From Dicaeum eximium (taxonomy: Eukaryota > Chordata > Aves > Passeriformes > Dicaeidae): a DNA stretch of 64,000 nucleotides. Under the pieces are notes generated by a model, which saw only the letters and a list, made by a program, of their open reading frames with translations, did no database searches and had not been told where the DNA came from. Below, in pieces: positions 62,901-64,000 of this stretch (within the stretch, counting starts at the first letter, position 1; every line of letters starts with the position of its first letter). The stretch lies in contig VWZP01008286.1 of NCBI GenBank assembly GCA_013396995.1, positions 283,997 through 347,996 of the forward strand, read 5' to 3'. Made by a program: the position numbers and the translations under genes.

Positions 62901-64000
62901 GATATAATTTTCTTTTCTTTGCCGTCTGCTTGGAAATTATCAAAATACATTTCAGGGGGGAGGGAACAATGTTCTCCCTTTTTGAAGAGTGTTTAAAAAA
63001 ATTTACATATTCCTTATCACATTGTCAGTGTTTTCCTCTGTTTTTAACAAAATGCAGTGTTTAACTAAACGCTTCATATTCTGAATGTTCTGGATGTCCT
63101 TCCTCTGCTGGAAAAAGTTCTGAAAGTTTTTCTGTTTCAACAGCCGTGGGTTTGTGCAGTACATACTGGATTAGCTTCACCATCCTAAAATATTTACTGG
63201 CCTAAATGCATTTGGACCATACCTCTTGAATTTCAAGTCCATTTCTTCCATCTTTTCACCCAAACTCAGCACTTACAAATATTTTTGGTGCCATAAAGAT
63301 TGGACTGGAGAAGGGAAATGATGAGACACAAAGTGGACCTGTGTAGGAATCAAGGAAGTCATTCTCAGGTTTGTTGCTGGCCAAGGCCCTTACTCACCTC
63401 CAAACACTGGTAACTTTATTTTCCATTTGACTCATTTTGCATAATTCTATGCTCAAACAAACTGTTGCCTGCGCTATTTAAAACTTCCTTCCAAATCTGA
63501 TTTAGGAATGCTTTTTCTGTTGCTTCCCAGGTATTGATGAGGTTGTTCCCATGAAGTGGCACAGTCGGTCAGTGCTTGCCCACTCCAGCCCCGGGTGCAG
63601 ATCCCCACAACCCCCTGATTTCAGGGGCCAGACTGTCCCCTCCCAGCTCATTGCTGCCTGCTCGGCAGTGACATTGCCAGTGTCAAATACGTGCAGCAAA
63701 CAAGATTAAAGCACGCAAGATCATATTATGTCCTTTTCCCATTTTTTAAGTCGCAGTGTGATGCCACACTGCGTACCAGTTTAATTTCTTGAAATTCTGA
63801 AAGCTAGCCGTGTAGGTATCTCAGAAGTATCGTAATTTAGCACTTTTGTTTGGGAGTTGTGTTGTTCTCGCTCTTCTGTATTTGGGAGGACAGCAGGGAT
63901 GCGGCAGCGGCACTGCCAACGGGACGAGAGGAACCGGGACCTTACGGGACCTCAGGCACGCCAGTCCCCAGTCGCGGGGACACCGCCTGGGGACAGCCCG
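59928..64000 (-). other. PLEKHH2: PLEKHH2 5' intron, with GC-rich right edge
   Basis: The acceptor at 59928-59929 requires an upstream non-coding exon. Most of this stretch is AT-rich and featureless. The last 120 bases (about 63880-64000) become GC- and CpG-rich, which suggests the edge of a promoter island; the exon itself could be there or beyond the window. A possible minus-strand donor, gtaagg, is at 63940-63945 but is preceded by C. Confidence 0.6.

Noticed and set aside
1..64000. CRISPR array, bacterial operon, intact endogenous retrovirus or novel defence-type system
   Set aside because: No regularly spaced repeats, no polycistronic gene runs and no reverse transcriptase, integrase or envelope-like frames were seen; the window is an ordinary vertebrate two-gene locus.

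Overview
This is a stretch of vertebrate nuclear DNA, almost certainly from a bird. Coding information lies in short exons bounded by consensus GT-AG splice sites, in an AT-rich background. The recognisable interspersed repeats are CR1 LINE 3' ends, which are typical of sauropsids. Introns are compact: PLEKHH2 takes about 48 kb here, against roughly 130 kb in human (from memory). A crocodilian or turtle is not strictly excluded.

The window holds two protein-coding genes, both on the minus strand and arranged tail to head as in the human 2p21 block (PLEKHH2 then DYNC2LI1). On the left, from position 5866 down to the left edge, is the 5' half of DYNC2LI1, the light intermediate chain of cytoplasmic dynein-2 (retrograde intraflagellar transport). 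Six coding exons give residues 1 to 172; the rest lies off the left edge. Its first exon sits in a CpG island at about 5450-6140. Just upstream of the ATG the island carries a ZNF143/Staf-type motif and an imperfect RFX X-box-like motif.

From 59920 down to 11656 lies a complete PLEKHH2 coding sequence (pleckstrin homology, MyTH4 and FERM domain protein H2). I placed 29 coding exons by reading the reverse complement. They join without any frame break into 1500 codons plus stop; human has 1493 residues (from memory). Domain order is N-terminal coiled coil, a long Ser-rich disordered region, PH1, PH2, MyTH4, FERM. The untranslated first exon was not located. It must lie upstream of 59927, most likely near or beyond the GC-rich right edge (about 63880-64000).

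Between the genes (5867-11655) lie the DYNC2LI1 promoter, a CR1 element, and the PLEKHH2 3' UTR, whose end I could not fix. The other space is intron, including a 14.3 kb intron between the first two PLEKHH2 coding exons. These introns hold simple repeats, two more CR1 3' ends, short tandem duplications and a few possible old tRNA-derived fragments. I see no operon, CRISPR array, recognisable endogenous virus or functional RNA gene. I found no previously undescribed system; the most useful leads are the DYNC2LI1 promoter elements and a few splice-proximal oddities in PLEKHH2.
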